Origin: Leishmania infantum JPCM5
Lineage: Eukaryota > Euglenozoa > Kinetoplastea > Trypanosomatida > Trypanosomatidae
Length of the DNA: 64,000 nt
NCBI RefSeq assembly: GCF_000002875.2
Contig: NC_009409.2
Location: forward strand, 822,913 to 886,912
Reading direction: 5' to 3'
The position numbers were made by a program, and so were the translations under genes. How positions within the stretch are numbered: position 1 is the stretch's first letter; each line of letters begins with the position of its first letter. Under the pieces are notes generated by a model. That model saw only the letters and a list, made by a program, of their open reading frames with translations. It was not told the origin of the DNA and searched no databases. Positions 50,977-63,100 of the stretch are shown piece after piece.

Positions 50977-52827
50977 GCAGTTTCCCGCGCCGCAGCCCTG
51001 CACGCGGTGCGTAAGAAGATGCAGGAGGCCACCGTGGCCGCACTCATCGTCCCTAGCAGCGACGCGCACAACAACGAGTACGTGGCGACGCACCTGTAGA
51101 GTCGCGCATTCATCTCTCACTTCCACGGCAGCGCCGGTACCGCCCTCATCACGATGGAGAAGGCGCTCCTATGGATGGACGGACGCTACTGGTTGGCCGC
51201 GGAGGAGGAGAAGTACCCCGACTTTGATCTCATGAAGCAAGGCAAGCCAGAGGTCCCGTCGCTCGAGGAGTGAGTTGCCGTCAATCTCAGCTCCAAAGCA
51301 GTTGTTGGCATGAACCCGTACGTCGCCACGGTGGCGGAGTGGGAACGGCTGAGCAAGCGGATCAATCTGCGTCCGGTGGCAAACATCGTTCAGGACATGA
51401 TGCCGCCGGAGAAGAACGTGCAAAGAATGTACGTGCGTCCCGTTGAGTTCTGCGGTGCCACCTGCAAGGAGCGGCGCGCCGCGATTCTCGCAGAGCTGGA
51501 GAAGAAGGACTGCGACCTGATCATTCTCTCCGCACTGGATGAGATCGCGTGGCTCACGAATCTGCGCGGCGGCGACGTGGATTACAACCCCGTCTTCTAC
51601 GCGTACGCTGTGATTGACAAGCACTACGAAAACGTGCGCCTCTACGTGAACCCGGACAAGGTGACAGACGCAGTGCATCAGGCGTGCGAGGATCACATCG
51701 ACTTCTACCCGTACGAGCAGTTCGAGGCGGATCTCAAGCAGCTACCACAGGGTCGCAAGGCCCTCGTCGACGAGCGCCAGACGAGCGAGGCCGTCTTTCG
51801 CATCTTGAAGGATGTCGGCACCGAGACGGTGCGTGTCGTTTGCGGTCCGGCGCAGAAGTTGAAGGGGGTCAAAAATGAGGTCGAGCTCCAGGGCTTCCGC
51901 GACTGCCACGTACGCGACGGTGCCGCGCTGACGCGCTACCTTGCCTGGCTGCACGACCAGGTCGCGAACAAGGGTGCGACGGACCTGAACGAGTACGACG
52001 CGGCCACGAAGCTCGAGGAGTTCCGCGCGCAGGGGGAACACTTTGTGCAGCTCAGTTTTGGCTCCATCTCGTCCATTGGCCCTAACGGGGCGATGTGCCA
52101 CTACAGCCCCGCCGAGACGGGCTCTGCCACCATTCGCAAGGACCAGCTGTACTTAATCGACAGCGGTGCGCACTACTGGGACGGTACCACCGATGTGACG
52201 CGCACCATCTGCTTCACAGCGCCGAGTGATGAGCAGCGCGAGGCCTACACGCTTGTCCTCAAAGGGCATATTGCACTCAACAGCATTGTTTTTCCCAAGG
52301 GCACAAGCGGTGCCCGTCTCGACACCCTGGCGCGTATGGCGCTCTGGGGCGTGGGACTGGACTACGCCCACGGCACCGGGCATGGCGTGGGATCCTTCCT
52401 CAACGTGCACGAGGGCCCCCACGGAATCGGCATTCGTCCAGTTGCCACGGGGGCGAACATGGAGCTGCACTCCATCGTGTCGAACGAGCCTGGCTACTAC
52501 AAGGACGGGCACTACGGCATCCGCATTGAGAACCTCGAGGAGGTGGTCGAGTGTCGGACCAAGTACAGCGCAACCGGCTTCTACACCATGTCGCACCTCA
52601 CGATGGCGCCTCTGTGCCGCGACCTCATCGACGTGAGCCTCCTCACAGAGACGGAGCGCGCCTGGGTAGACCGATACCACGCCAAGGTGGTGGCGAGCAT
52701 CATGCCGCACCTGCAAAAGGCAGGCGACCAGAACGCCATCGAGTACCTCAAATACCACACGCAACCTCTCTGTGCGGTGAATGAGGCGTACACCCTGCTC
52801 AGCCCAGACGGGAAAGGTGCTAAGTGA
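50977..52827 (+). pseudogene. Aminopeptidase P (M24 metallopeptidase), two in-frame stops
   Basis: The family frame is recognisable from about 50,986 (RAAALHAVRKKM) and continues in one frame to TGA 52,825-52,827. It is broken by TAG at 51,097-51,099 (between ATHL and SRAFISHFHGSAG) and TGA at 51,271-51,273 (between SLEE and VAVNL). No ATG lies in the expected place before ALHAVRKK. After 51,274 the frame is clean for over 500 codons and keeps all M24 metal ligands: Asp in IDSGAHYWDGTTD (52,159 and 52,192), His in HGTGHGVG (52,369-52,392), Glu in NEPGYY and Glu in IRIENL. An intact enzyme would remove an N-terminal residue before proline. ATG 51,310 could start a 505-residue C-terminal product lacking the N-terminal domain. 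Recent loss of function is most likely. Confidence 0.8.
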
Positions 52828-53662
52828 ATCGTTGCCTCGCCGGGCAGGAAGGCGGTGGTGGTGATGAGAGCTCAGCGGCAGTTGCTGCGCTGCTTTCGCG
52901 CGTCACGGTTTTCTCTTCCGTTGCGCCAAGGCTTATTTCGTTGCTTCGCTTACGGTTCTGCCACCCGCACAGGGGCAGCGGGACGGGAGGTGGCGACGGT
53001 GGGAGAGAGCACCCCCGTCTGCCGCTCACGTTAATGCGGAGTAGTCTTGTTGCAGGTGCCCCGTACCTTGTGCCCGCAGAGTCCGCTGGACTCGGCGTTC
53101 ACATAGCCACTCCTTTTTTCCTGGCCTGATATTCCTCTGTGTGAGAAACGAGTAACATACGTGCAAAAAAGGTGAAACACGGACGGCAGCGAGTTGCTCC
53201 GCATCCGCGCGTGCTCCTTTCTCTATCATGAGGTTTCCTTTACGAGCACGCGCGAGGTGGAGGGGTGAAGGACCCCTTTCGGCATGCACGACTATGTGCG
53301 CGGCAGCATCGCTTCCCTCTTCAAGCTCAGCCCTAGGCTGTATTCATGTGCTTCTTTTGGCACGTAGGCTTGTGGCGAGGCAGCGCTCATGAAAGCTCTC
53401 ACCACTCTCCATGCACGTGTGCGCAGACGCATGCTGCTTTCGTGCTACGTACCGCCGCAGTATCGCCAATGCCCCTGCCGCCGTATGTGTGTGTGCGCCT
53501 CCTGCGCCGCATTGTTCCCCTTATCTTTCTGTTGTTCGGTCTAACACCCACCACCTTCTCGTTCTCTGCCACAACACATGATGTATCTCGCACGGAGGCC
53601 ACCCCCTCCCCCCCCCCCACACACACACACACGTAAACACTCCGCTATTCCCCGTACGACCA
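52828..53662. other. Intergenic spacer
   Basis: 0.83 kb with CT-rich stretches near 53,510-53,580 and C-/CA-runs at 53,605-53,632. No gene recognised. Confidence 0.6.
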
Positions 53663-54610
53663 ATGGGCTCACCATTGATCGCGGTGGTCGGGCCCAACCC
53701 GGCATTCCAGAAGACGCTCACCTTTGATGAGCTTCGCGTCGATGAGGTGAACCGCGCCACAACGGTGCACAGTTACACGGGTGGCAAGGGCACCAACTTC
53801 TGCCGCGCCTCTGCGTGCTACAAGGAATGCCCGCACTTCTGCAGGACTGTATTGCACACATTTGTCGGTGGCAAGACAGGTGAGCGTGTGATCGATCTGC
53901 TCCATCAGGAGGGTATCGCGGTTTATGCTGTTACTGTGCCGGCAGAGACACGAACCTGCATCACCTGCCTCGAAACCCAGAACAGCACAATGACGGAGCT
54001 GATCGAGCCCTCGGCGGCTGTACCGGAAGATGCTGCAAAGGAAATGGACAGAGCACTCCTCAAGGCGCTCGAGCATGCGGGTGGCATGGCGATCATGGGC
54101 AGCTTGCCAGACGGCAGCAGCCCCGACCTCTACACCCGCTGGACGGAGATGGCGGCGGCGGCGCAGAAGCCTGTTCTCATCGACGCCGGCAAAGGGATCG
54201 AGGCTTCGCTGAAGGTGCCAGGCGCCCACTCGATCCTGAAAGTGAACATGGAGGAGCTGAACAAGCTCACGGGTCAGTCCACACCGGAGAGTGCGTTCGA
54301 GTACGCTATGCAAATGTGGACAGTGCGTGTGCTGGCCGTCACCGATGGCCCTCGCTCTGCGTATATCCAAGAGCGGGGCCGGCCTCTTCAAGTTATCCAC
54401 CTACCAAAAGTGGACGGCGTGGTGAGCCCGCTCGGGGCCGGCGACACGGCCGATGCCGTTTTTCTCGCCGAGTACATTCACGGCACAACCCCGGTAGAAG
54501 CGTTCCGGTTGGCCCTGGCTGCGGCGTCCGCCAACTGCCTTCAAAAGGAGGCCGCCGTCTTTGCGCAACATGAGATGAGGCGTATCGCCGACGGCATCAC
54601 GATCAGGTGA
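53663..54610 (+). CDS. PfkB-family sugar (phosphate) kinase
   Basis: 315 residues from ATG 53,663. The N-terminal segment (VVGPNPAFQKTLTFDELRVDEVNRA) has the N-P-A-x-x-x-T-L pattern typical of the 1-phosphofructokinase/tagatose-6-phosphate kinase branch. It is followed by GGKGTNFCRA (40-49), the PfkB substrate-site signature. The ATP-site signature PLGAGDTADAVF contains GAGD at 258-261 with catalytic Asp D261. Family members phosphorylate a sugar or sugar phosphate at the expense of ATP. The exact substrate cannot be told from these motifs; ribokinase- or adenosine kinase-type use is less likely given the N-terminus. No glycosomal C-terminal signal (ends GITIR). Confidence 0.85.
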   Translation: MGSPLIAVVGPNPAFQKTLTFDELRVDEVNRATTVHSYTGGKGTNFCRASACYKECPHFCRTVLHTFVGGKTGERVIDLLHQEGIAVYAVTVPAETRTCITCLETQNSTMTELIEPSAAVPEDAAKEMDRALLKALEHAGGMAIMGSLPDGSSPDLYTRWTEMAAAAQKPVLIDAGKGIEASLKVPGAHSILKVNMEELNKLTGQSTPESAFEYAMQMWTVRVLAVTDGPRSAYIQERGRPLQVIHLPKVDGVVSPLGAGDTADAVFLAEYIHGTTPVEAFRLALAAASANCLQKEAAVFAQHEMRRIADGITIR

Positions 54611-55456
54611 TCGCGCCCACACAGCTCGTCCACACGCGCATGATGGTGCCCCGCACATGCCCACACCGCAGCCCCCCCCCCCCCCCCAAAGTAAGGAGAA
54701 CAAAAAGCTACACCCACGACGAGAGCGCGGTTTGGGAAGAGGAGCAACACCCACAACGCAACGCCAGCGTCTCCTCCTACTCCTCCAGCTCTCTCTCTGT
54801 TTCGCGTGCTCTTCTTTGTTGCTTCTCCTCACCCATCCGGCGCACTGCATGCGCCCATCCTTCCGCCTTGGTAGATTGGGATCCTCCAATCCTCTCGCAC
54901 ATCTTCTTCGCCGCGCACCGTCGACCCTCTACATGACTCACCCTGGGTATGTGTGTGTGTGTGTGGAGCCGACATGGTTACTCAAAAACATCAGAGTCAG
55001 GCAGCATCGCGGCATGTTGCACGGCGGGACGCTCCCTCTAGCGACGAGCCTGTCATCCAGCTACCCTTCAAACATACACACAGTGGCCCGGCACGGTAGG
55101 GGGCGAGGAATCGCGCAAAGAAGGTACATGCATGCATCCCCTTCTCTGCCTTCCCCTGCTTCGATTCCGTCCTGCGCTGCCTCTTTTCGACTTATCTCAG
55201 GTGTGCCCCGCTCCACACCCACACCCACACACCCCTCCTCCTGCTCCGCTGACTCCGCATCTCTTGCTCTCTCTCTCTCTCTCTGCACTACTTCCTACAC
55301 ACGCGGCCAACTCATTACTTGTTGCTCCCGTAATTACTCGTTTCCCAACCCAAACGCACCCGTGCATCCACGCGCAAGAATCCGCGATCCGCTCCGCACG
55401 TCTCGCTCCCTTTCTTACCTCTTCTCCCCCACCCCTCCCCCCTTCACATATCCACC
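54611..55456. other. Intergenic spacer
   Basis: Contains a C16 homopolymer (54,672-54,687) and a (CT) tract (55,266-55,285). The first AG after the pyrimidine-rich stretch is at 55,377-55,378, the likely acceptor of histone H4, giving a 5'UTR of about 78 nt. Confidence 0.7.
54672..54687. repeat. C16 homopolymer
   Basis: Sixteen consecutive C between GCAG and AAAGTAAGG, 60 bp downstream of the PfkB stop; its exact length is likely to be unreliable. Confidence 0.95.
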
Positions 55457-55759
55457 ATGGCCAAGGGCAAGCGCTCCGCTGATGCCAAGGGCAGCCAGAG
55501 GCGCCAGAAGAAGGTGCTGCGCGACAACATCCGCGGCATCACTCGCGGCTGCGTCCGCCGCATGGCGCGCCGCGGTGGCGTGAAGCGCATCTCGAGCGAG
55601 GTGTACGAAGAGGTGCGCCGCGTGCTGAAGGCCTACGTGGAGGACATTGTGCGCTGCAGCACGGCCTACACCGAGTACGCGCGCAAGAAGACGGTGACGG
55701 CGTGCGATGTTGTGAACGCGCTGCGCAAGCAAGGCCACATCCTGTACGGCTACGCGTAA
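55457..55759 (+). CDS. Histone H4
   Basis: 100 residues from ATG 55,457 (CCACCATGG). Core nucleosomal histone that pairs with H3. The H4 fold is clear: [31 protein letters not shown], then [50 protein letters not shown]. The N-terminal tail ([18 protein letters not shown]) diverges from the animal/plant tail, as is usual for trypanosomatids, and keeps only a few lysines for acetylation. A single copy lies here; such genes are usually dispersed in Leishmania. Codon use is strongly GC3, consistent with high expression. Confidence 0.97.
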   Translation: MAKGKRSADAKGSQRRQKKVLRDNIRGITRGCVRRMARRGGVKRISSEVYEEVRRVLKAYVEDIVRCSTAYTEYARKKTVTACDVVNALRKQGHILYGYA

Positions 55760-57668
55760 ATGCTCGCAGAGCCGCTGCACACTCATAGATACACCTTCTT
55801 TGTTCATGCCGTCGTTTCTGTGGTTTCCTTGGTTTTCGACTTCCCCTCCCCCCCACTATGGCTTTTCTTCTGTCTCGTGCTGACACCCTTCCCTACCCAT
55901 CGCTGTTTGCTGGCGGCAGTACAGAAAGAAAACAGCACACCCACTCCACTGCATACCTGAAGAGCGGTCGTGCGCGGCCGTATCCGAAGCACGCTCTCGG
56001 CGTCCGTGTCTATGGAGGCTGAGTGCAGCCCCGCCCCCTCCCTGCCTCCCTCAACGCCCGCCGGCGCCCGAGGTCACCACGCGGGATGCTGGGCCGCCTC
56101 TTCGACATTGCCACTCCTCCTCCGCCGCTTGCTCGCTCATTCTCTATGCCAGAGTGCCATGCGCTCCCTTTCACTCTTTGCGCTTCTCTTCGTCTCCTCC
56201 TGTTCTCTGTTCGCACACACATAACACGCACGAGCTCACAGACGGAGACACCCGAATGCAGAGGACACGCGGGATCGTGCATCCGCTGCTCAGCTTCGTG
56301 AAGCAGATGCCGGGCGGCGATGGGTGCTTTTCACTGACATTCGAGCCAGTGGGAAAGAGAGCGCATCCGTACAGCCGACGGCGCGAATCAAGGAAAAAGT
56401 ACGAGCTCTGAGAACGGCGCACCTGGGACCGCCTTTTCCCCACCTCCTCAGCCTCATACGCCTGTGGCGATCTCCTTTTCTCGACTTCTCAAGGTAGACG
56501 TCCTTCTGTTGCACCCTCACCCGCATCCGCGCGTGTGAGTGGCGGATTGTGACGCGGATAAAATCAAGCTCGCCATGCGGTGCTCCCTTTTCCTTCCCCG
56601 GTGCCTGTGCCCACCACTGGGGAGGGGTTCAGCAGCCTATTTTCGATCGCGTTGCTGATTTGGCCTTTGCGCTTCGTTTTCGGGTGGTCGACGCTGCTGG
56701 CTGTTTTGCGCTTCGCTGTAGTGTACAGCGTATCGTGGCGCCGCGCTGTTCTCTTTCGCGTTTTCGGCACGGCCTGCCCACCGCACGCCACGTACTCTGT
56801 CTGTGCATCAAACAGCAGGCCATCCGGGTACAGGCTCGATTTCACTCACCGACGACAGTGCACCCGTCCAACGCGCGCCGCCCTCTTCCCTTGCACCTCT
56901 GCCACTTTTGCTTTCCTCTCCTGTGCGTGTGGCTACTCCTCTGCTTCTTCTCGCGTAGAGGAGGAGGGGCATCGGCACTGCTGACGCGTCTCCCACTGAA
57001 GTACGTGCAGGCCCTCCCTCTTTTCTGTTAGGCGCTGGGGACTTTCCATCGAACCGCGCCGGATGCCAGCGAAAGGTGCAGCGGGGTGACTGCCGCGCAC
57101 ATCCTTGCAAAGGAAAGTCTTGCCCATTTTTGTCTCGGGGAAGAGAAACTCAGACCTGTTTTGTGTGGCAACAGCCTGCACGACCAAAAAGGCAAACAGC
57201 CTCACCATTTCCACAGCGCCGCTTCGGTGTTGCTCGACGCCGTGACATCTTCCACTGTCACATCGAGTCGCCCGATTCGCGAGTCCTTTGACCATCTCAC
57301 GGCGCCCACCTTCCCCCAATTCCCTCCGCCCATCTCTCTATATCTCCCTCTCTCTATTTCTCCCTACATCCACCCACCCACACCCACACCCACACCCACA
57401 CACAGGCACACGCAAGTGGAGGGCGACACAGGTCCGCTGACTCGCGCGCCCTTTGCAGTCGCACCGACACGCTCACAACTCTTCTTCACCGCTGCCCTGT
57501 GTTGCCGTGCAATCCTCTTCGGCCTCCCTCGATCCACCTGCGTCTCTGTCCGTGGCCCGGCTGTTTCGCTGCACGCGGCCAAGAGTGTGCTCGTGCCGCT
57601 TTGCCACCCCCCTGCACACCGTAGGCACTCCTTCCCCCACCACCTCACTGCACGCGAAGTACACCCTC
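55760..57668. other. Intergenic spacer (1.9 kb)
   Basis: No gene supported. The stretch 57,338-57,404 is CT-rich, then ACCC/CACACC-rich, and ends in ACACAG at 57,399-57,404. This is the likely acceptor of the galactosyltransferase, after which 57,669 is the first ATG. Confidence 0.65.
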
Positions 57669-60116
57669 ATGCGAGAGGAGAACAATGCGCCACCGGCGTG
57701 GGCTCCCAGGGACACGCACCGCGCCGACCCTCTTCAGCTGCTTTCCTCCCCTCAGAAGCACTGCGGGCTGAGCAGCGCTGCGGAGAGCGGACAGGGCTGT
57801 CACTCGCGCTCACGCGGCAAGCCGGAGGTGAATTCGACTCGAGAGGCGAGCGTTGATAAAAGTAGCGCCAGCACACTGTCGAGAAACGATGCACGGCCGC
57901 ATGGGGTATCACAGATCCTTCCCTCTCGGTTACGCGGACATCCTCGACGATCCGCGGCACAATGCCTGCGCTTACAAACGAAACGCCGTCTTCTGGTTGC
58001 GCTAGCCGTCTTACTTGCTCTCATAGTCATGGTTCACTGGGCCATCAGTCAATTTACGACCAATGTAGGCTCACAACAGAAACCGTCGATACGGTCGTCA
58101 AAGGAGGCGGCCCGTAAATCTAAGTTTCCATCGTCGTTTTCTGTTCTCGTGCACCACGAGACTGCTGCTGAGCGGTTGACGACCACACAGCGCGGTCTTG
58201 CTGCCTCTGAAAATGACTCTCTGGTGCGACTGGACCCTGATCAGCTGCCTTCGTGGACGCTGCGCGTGATCGACGAGGACTGCACGATGTGCTTCGACAA
58301 TGTGACGTACGCTTCTGCGGTTGCTGCGAATGCGGGGAGATCCACTGACAGGACGGGAAACCAGAGGCTGGAAGGGCTTTCTGTGTTCGCGACAACATCT
58401 GCGCCGCTGGGCCTCATGGGGCCCATGCTGTTTGCCATGGCGAGCGTGACGGACGACGTGGACATTGCAACTGAACTGCCGCGGTGGCAATGGGTGACCC
58501 GGTCGTACGCGCAGCAGCGCCGCTTCGTCCACGCGTCGCAGTCGAGGGGCACAGGTGAGCGACCGCGGCACTTGATCGTGATGGGCATACCTTCAACGGA
58601 CCAGCCGAAGCGCTACCCGCTGCGGGACGCGCAGCGGGCGACGTGGTTGACGTACCGAGAGGTTGCGCGCACCGACAACAACTTTACTGGCGCGCTGCTG
58701 CAGCTCTACGTGTTCGCTGCTGCGGAGCGTGATTCTGAGGACACAACGCATTCCACCGTGGACGTGGCGCAGCTGGCCCCAACAGTGAGCGAGTACGCCG
58801 CAGCGACTGCGCAGCATCTGACGGTGGATGACGGTGACGTCAACAGTGCCCCCACGTACGTGCAGCGTCGCGTGGTGCTGCGTGATGGGTGGCGCGACAT
58901 CCCAAGAAGCGATGACGCGGTGTGGAAGTCACCCTGCGCTGGTGTAAGGACCTCCGTGGTTACTAGGGCAAGTCTTGTGGACGGGACCTCGCCCCTCGCG
59001 GCTCTTTCAGCCCAGTTGTCGCTGCCCGTGACACCTGCCTTCACAGCAGCGGCGCAGTACGTGTGCCACGTGTCCGCTGCATTGTGGCAGGAGGCGCTGC
59101 ACCACCGCAACTCGCTGTGGCTGGACTTTTTGACGGACCGCAAGCCGACCACGAAAAAGAAAATGGGCGATGCGATATCGTGGGGTTTCCCGGCGGAAGT
59201 AGGCATGACTCAAAAGGTCGTGATATGGCTGAACTACGCGTACACTGCCTTCCCAGACGTGCCGTACATCATGAAGGGCGACGACGACACGTACTTGAAG
59301 GTGCCACAGTACTTGAGCGACCTGCGACATGTGCGCGGTGGGTGGGCGAAACCGCGCAACTTGACGGCGACCATTCCACACAAAGGGGTTATCCCACCGA
59401 CGCTGGGCATCGACGACGCAGAGGAATGCCTGTATCGAGTGTGGTGGTACGAATTCAACGAGGTTGTCTATGGCCATGGTCCTGGCTATGCACTAGACCG
59501 TCGCCTCATCCAAGCTGTACTGAACACATTTGATGTCTTCAACGATCTTTTGCTGATGCTATTAATGCTGCCGTACACCTTCATGTATAACAGTCATTAT
59601 GCGAGCTTGCTCATGCAGCACGAGGACCTTTTCGTGGGACGGCAATTGCAAAGTCTTTCTGTTAGGGTGAAAGAAATGTGCGCGAAGCGTCCACTGCGCT
59701 ACGTATCGGACAAAGAACCACGCTCGCTCCAGGTTCTCCGACCCGCGCCCTCCAATCAGACCTGGACATGGAGCTCGGTACTGATGCACTATGCTATGCC
59801 GGCGATTCCTTATTTCATCCACTACTACTTCAAGCACGAGTTCGAGGTAGCCGAGGCGGCTAAAGGGGCACTTAAGCAGGGCATCGATGCCAGCGCCATC
59901 GATGCGAATGCCACACAGAAAATGAAGGAGTGGGTGGCGTCGCAAGTGCCGACGACGCTGGCGGACCTGAAAAGGGTGCAGAATGTAAGCTGGGTGCGCG
60001 GAGACCCACGCAGGGCGTACGTTGTAGCTGAGGGGGACGGCGTTGCAGTGTACGATATTGCGTACAGGCCTCGCAACACGACACTTGTCGACTGTGCCAT
60101 CGAGTCTGGAAAGTAG
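57669..60116 (+). CDS. SCG-type phosphoglycan beta-1,3-galactosyltransferase
   Basis: 815 residues from ATG 57,669, the first ATG after the putative acceptor at 57,404. Type II Golgi topology: a long basic cytosolic N-terminus (about 107 residues), a signal anchor at about 108-128 (LLVALAVLLALIVMVHWAISQF), then a large lumenal domain. The glycosyltransferase DxD motif is GDDDTYLKV with D538-D540, preceded by PYIMKGDD as in beta-1,3-galactosyltransferases. YGHGPGYALDRRLIQAVL and the MQHEDLFVGRQL acidic/HED motif follow. In Leishmania, SCG/SCGR enzymes add galactose to side chains of lipophosphoglycan repeats and thereby affect binding to the sand-fly midgut. It is the last gene before the telomere. 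Confidence 0.88.
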   Translation: MREENNAPPAWAPRDTHRADPLQLLSSPQKHCGLSSAAESGQGCHSRSRGKPEVNSTREASVDKSSASTLSRNDARPHGVSQILPSRLRGHPRRSAAQCLRLQTKRRLLVALAVLLALIVMVHWAISQFTTNVGSQQKPSIRSSKEAARKSKFPSSFSVLVHHETAAERLTTTQRGLAASENDSLVRLDPDQLPSWTLRVIDEDCTMCFDNVTYASAVAANAGRSTDRTGNQRLEGLSVFATTSAPLGLMGPMLFAMASVTDDVDIATELPRWQWVTRSYAQQRRFVHASQSRGTGERPRHLIVMGIPSTDQPKRYPLRDAQRATWLTYREVARTDNNFTGALLQLYVFAAAERDSEDTTHSTVDVAQLAPTVSEYAAATAQHLTVDDGDVNSAPTYVQRRVVLRDGWRDIPRSDDAVWKSPCAGVRTSVVTRASLVDGTSPLAALSAQLSLPVTPAFTAAAQYVCHVSAALWQEALHHRNSLWLDFLTDRKPTTKKKMGDAISWGFPAEVGMTQKVVIWLNYAYTAFPDVPYIMKGDDDTYLKVPQYLSDLRHVRGGWAKPRNLTATIPHKGVIPPTLGIDDAEECLYRVWWYEFNEVVYGHGPGYALDRRLIQAVLNTFDVFNDLLLMLLMLPYTFMYNSHYASLLMQHEDLFVGRQLQSLSVRVKEMCAKRPLRYVSDKEPRSLQVLRPAPSNQTWTWSSVLMHYAMPAIPYFIHYYFKHEFEVAEAAKGALKQGIDASAIDANATQKMKEWVASQVPTTLADLKRVQNVSWVRGDPRRAYVVAEGDGVAVYDIAYRPRNTTLVDCAIESGK

Positions 60117-63100
60117 GGCAACACGTTTCTTTTCTGTCGCCCTCCACCCTTGGCCGTCAAGCATGACCTCGAGCGCCTTGCGATGGAGGGGAACTGCTGA
60201 ATTAAGACGCAAGAAGTGTGAGCCTCGGTGACCGCTGAAATGAGAGCCGTCCGTCTTTCTGTCTTTTTCTCTGCACGCTCCCCACTAGAAACTCATCTCT
60301 GTCTCAGGACCTTAGACAAACGTTTTTCTCCCGCTTCTCTGACACACGTCTACCCGCTGTGAGAATCGACGCGCTTTCTTGTGGCCAAGAGTACTAGTTG
60401 AGAGAGGTAGCCACAATGGCCGACCTTCTTTTTCACTGGTGTCTCCATCTACATTTGTCTGCTGGCTGATTTGTGAAGCAAACTCGGTAGTTGTGAATTC
60501 ACGAAGGACCCGACCGTATGCGAGAGCTTTTTTTTCGATGTGAGCGCGTGTGCTTGTGGGAAGTGCCTCAATGTGCGTCTTGCACTCTGCCAACGAGAGT
60601 ACAAACACATACACGTAGTACGTGCACTACCACCACTCTGGCTGACTCCAACCCCATTCTTTTTTTTTTCGGCCTGCGCATGCAGCGTCTCTCTCCTGTT
60701 TTCTTTGCCTTAGCGTATGTCGAAACTGCTGGTGTGTAGCTCCTTCTTTTTGTGTTGGCCTGCACCAATGCTCTTTTGCTGTTTATGAAATAACTCCTGA
60801 CTCCACCCCTTGTGAGGCACTGCTCTATTCGACCTCCTTTTTTTTTTCGCGACTTTTCTCCCCGTGTAAACAACAAAGGAGAAGTTCGGCCTCTCTTCCA
60901 CGTTTCTCTTCTTCGCGTTCTCCTGTGTGATGAGTGTAGAGAATAGGCAACTGCGCAGCACACGCTCCCGTCCTTTGATCTTTCTGCTATACAGGAACTG
61001 GCGCTCCGCGTGCGCTACACTGAATCTGTTAAGGAAAAACGGTTTAAATATCCCTCTTGATGTTCACCGTATTGTGTCTATGCTTTCACGTGCGTCTGTG
61101 TGTCACTCCTTCATGGGCGTGCAACGCACAGCGCCACATCTTCCGAGAGTGCTCCGATCCATCTCCCACACTTCTTTTCTTTGGCACGACGGTGGCGATG
61201 CGCAACCACATTCTTTCCCCCTTTGCCTCTGTGTCCGTTGCTGTCGGCATCATGGGCCGCTCTCTCGTTTTGCACAGGCATCGTCATCCCACGCCATACC
61301 ATCTGCGATGCTGCGCCGTTAATCACTATCTGTCTTTACTGTGGCACACACACGAAAAACAGAATTGACAAACAGCTGCGCACTCTCTGGTGCAAAGGGC
61401 TTGGAGGGTAGTTTGCCGCTCCATGCTTTGGCTTCACAGTGGTGGCGGTGTTTTATTTTGTAGGCGACTGTGTGATTGTGTTGAGTCGATGTATGAGCGT
61501 GCGTCACAACAACTCCTCAGCGACTTTGCATTACACACAACACGAGGAGAGGTAAGCAGGCACGCCACCTGTGCGACTCCATATGTGCACGTGCGCGTAT
61601 GTCTCTTCCTTTTCTCTTGTTTTTTTGCTGCGTTATGCCCCATCTCTTTCTTTACACTCTCGTTACGTAAAGACACACGTCGTTTTGTTGCTCAGGTGCA
61701 ATGTCTTTCTTTCTTTTCTGTCTCCCTCTTTTTTTGCTATTGTTGTTTGTCGAGCTGATCTTACGTTGCAGCGAATGCGTGTGCAGCGCTTCCACTCCAT
61801 CCTCACTTACTGCCACCGGCGACTCCTGAAAGGTATCAAAAACGACTCGCAGGAGCACCGAACACCAGCTTAGCCGCGTAAGGGTGGCCGCACACACTCT
61901 GCCATAGTGCAACGCCCGCCCTGTCCATATTCCTCATCTCTCTTTTTCCTCTTGTATTGGCATTTCTTTGTTTTGTGTGGCGCGCTCATTCTTTTCTCTT
62001 TGACGTTTTTTTACTGGGGCCCACGGATTCACTTTTCCGTTGTCTGTTTTATCGTTTTCCGTCTGTGAGACTCTGGGGATGGCTGGCAACGTACGTGCGG
62101 CTGACGGCAGAAGATGATGGCTAGGCTGATGGACATGCCTCTCGTCTCTCTGATTGTCTTTTGTTGTTTTCGCTCCTCGTTGTCTTCGATAGCTGAACAT
62201 ACGCACGCTTTCTCTCTTGCGTGTGCTCGCCTCATGCAAATCGCAGTGATTGCCCGCACTTCACGAAGCTGCTGGAGCGGGGGACTGCTCTTTGCGTGCG
62301 CGCCTCATTTTCTTTCCTGGAGGCGTATGGGCGTGCCAGCACGGACTCCCAATCTTTGCTTACTTGAAACGGGAAGGATCGATGCTGCGCCCGTCCAGTG
62401 CACGACGTTGTGTCTCCCATGTAGTTGTCCAACTGACGAATCATCTACAGCGGAGGCAATGCCGATGTGCACGCACTGCTTCGCCTCTCCAAATCAGCAG
62501 CGAAACAAGTACGCGCACACCAGAAGCAAACGCAAAAACGAAGGAAAATGCACCCCGCGTCGGGGGAACTCTCACACCGAGTGGACTGCAACATATCACG
62601 CAAGGCAATATACATAAACGCTGGCTGGCTACCTATTTTTCTCACTCCTAACGTATCATGCACAGTAACTGGAGGGAGTGGCCTCTGCTCTTTGCTGCCA
62701 CTGATGCAGGTGCACTATGGAGTCCGCGCGGAGAACGGATGACAGAATCCGTACTCCCTCCTGTGGATGTGCCTCGAGTCGAAGATGGAGCGATTAAGGC
62801 ACGGCAGGGACAAGCGTGGGCCGCAGAGACCACTCACGTGCACTGTTACGCCCCGTGTTCGTCTCTGGTCGCCAGAGTCGTTCCAGCTGCCACGGCTGTT
62901 GCCGCTGTGCTACTGACATACATGCTGCATGTGCGCAAAGCATCTTGCTCTCTGCATTATCTGCGACCCCTTCCTTTTCTCTCTTTTGCGCGGTCATGGC
63001 ATGGCTACTTTATGTGCCACGTGGCACCCCATGCAATACGCAACGATGGATGACGATCCCAAGGACAAATGAAGGATATCTTTCATGATGTACAGCTGGT

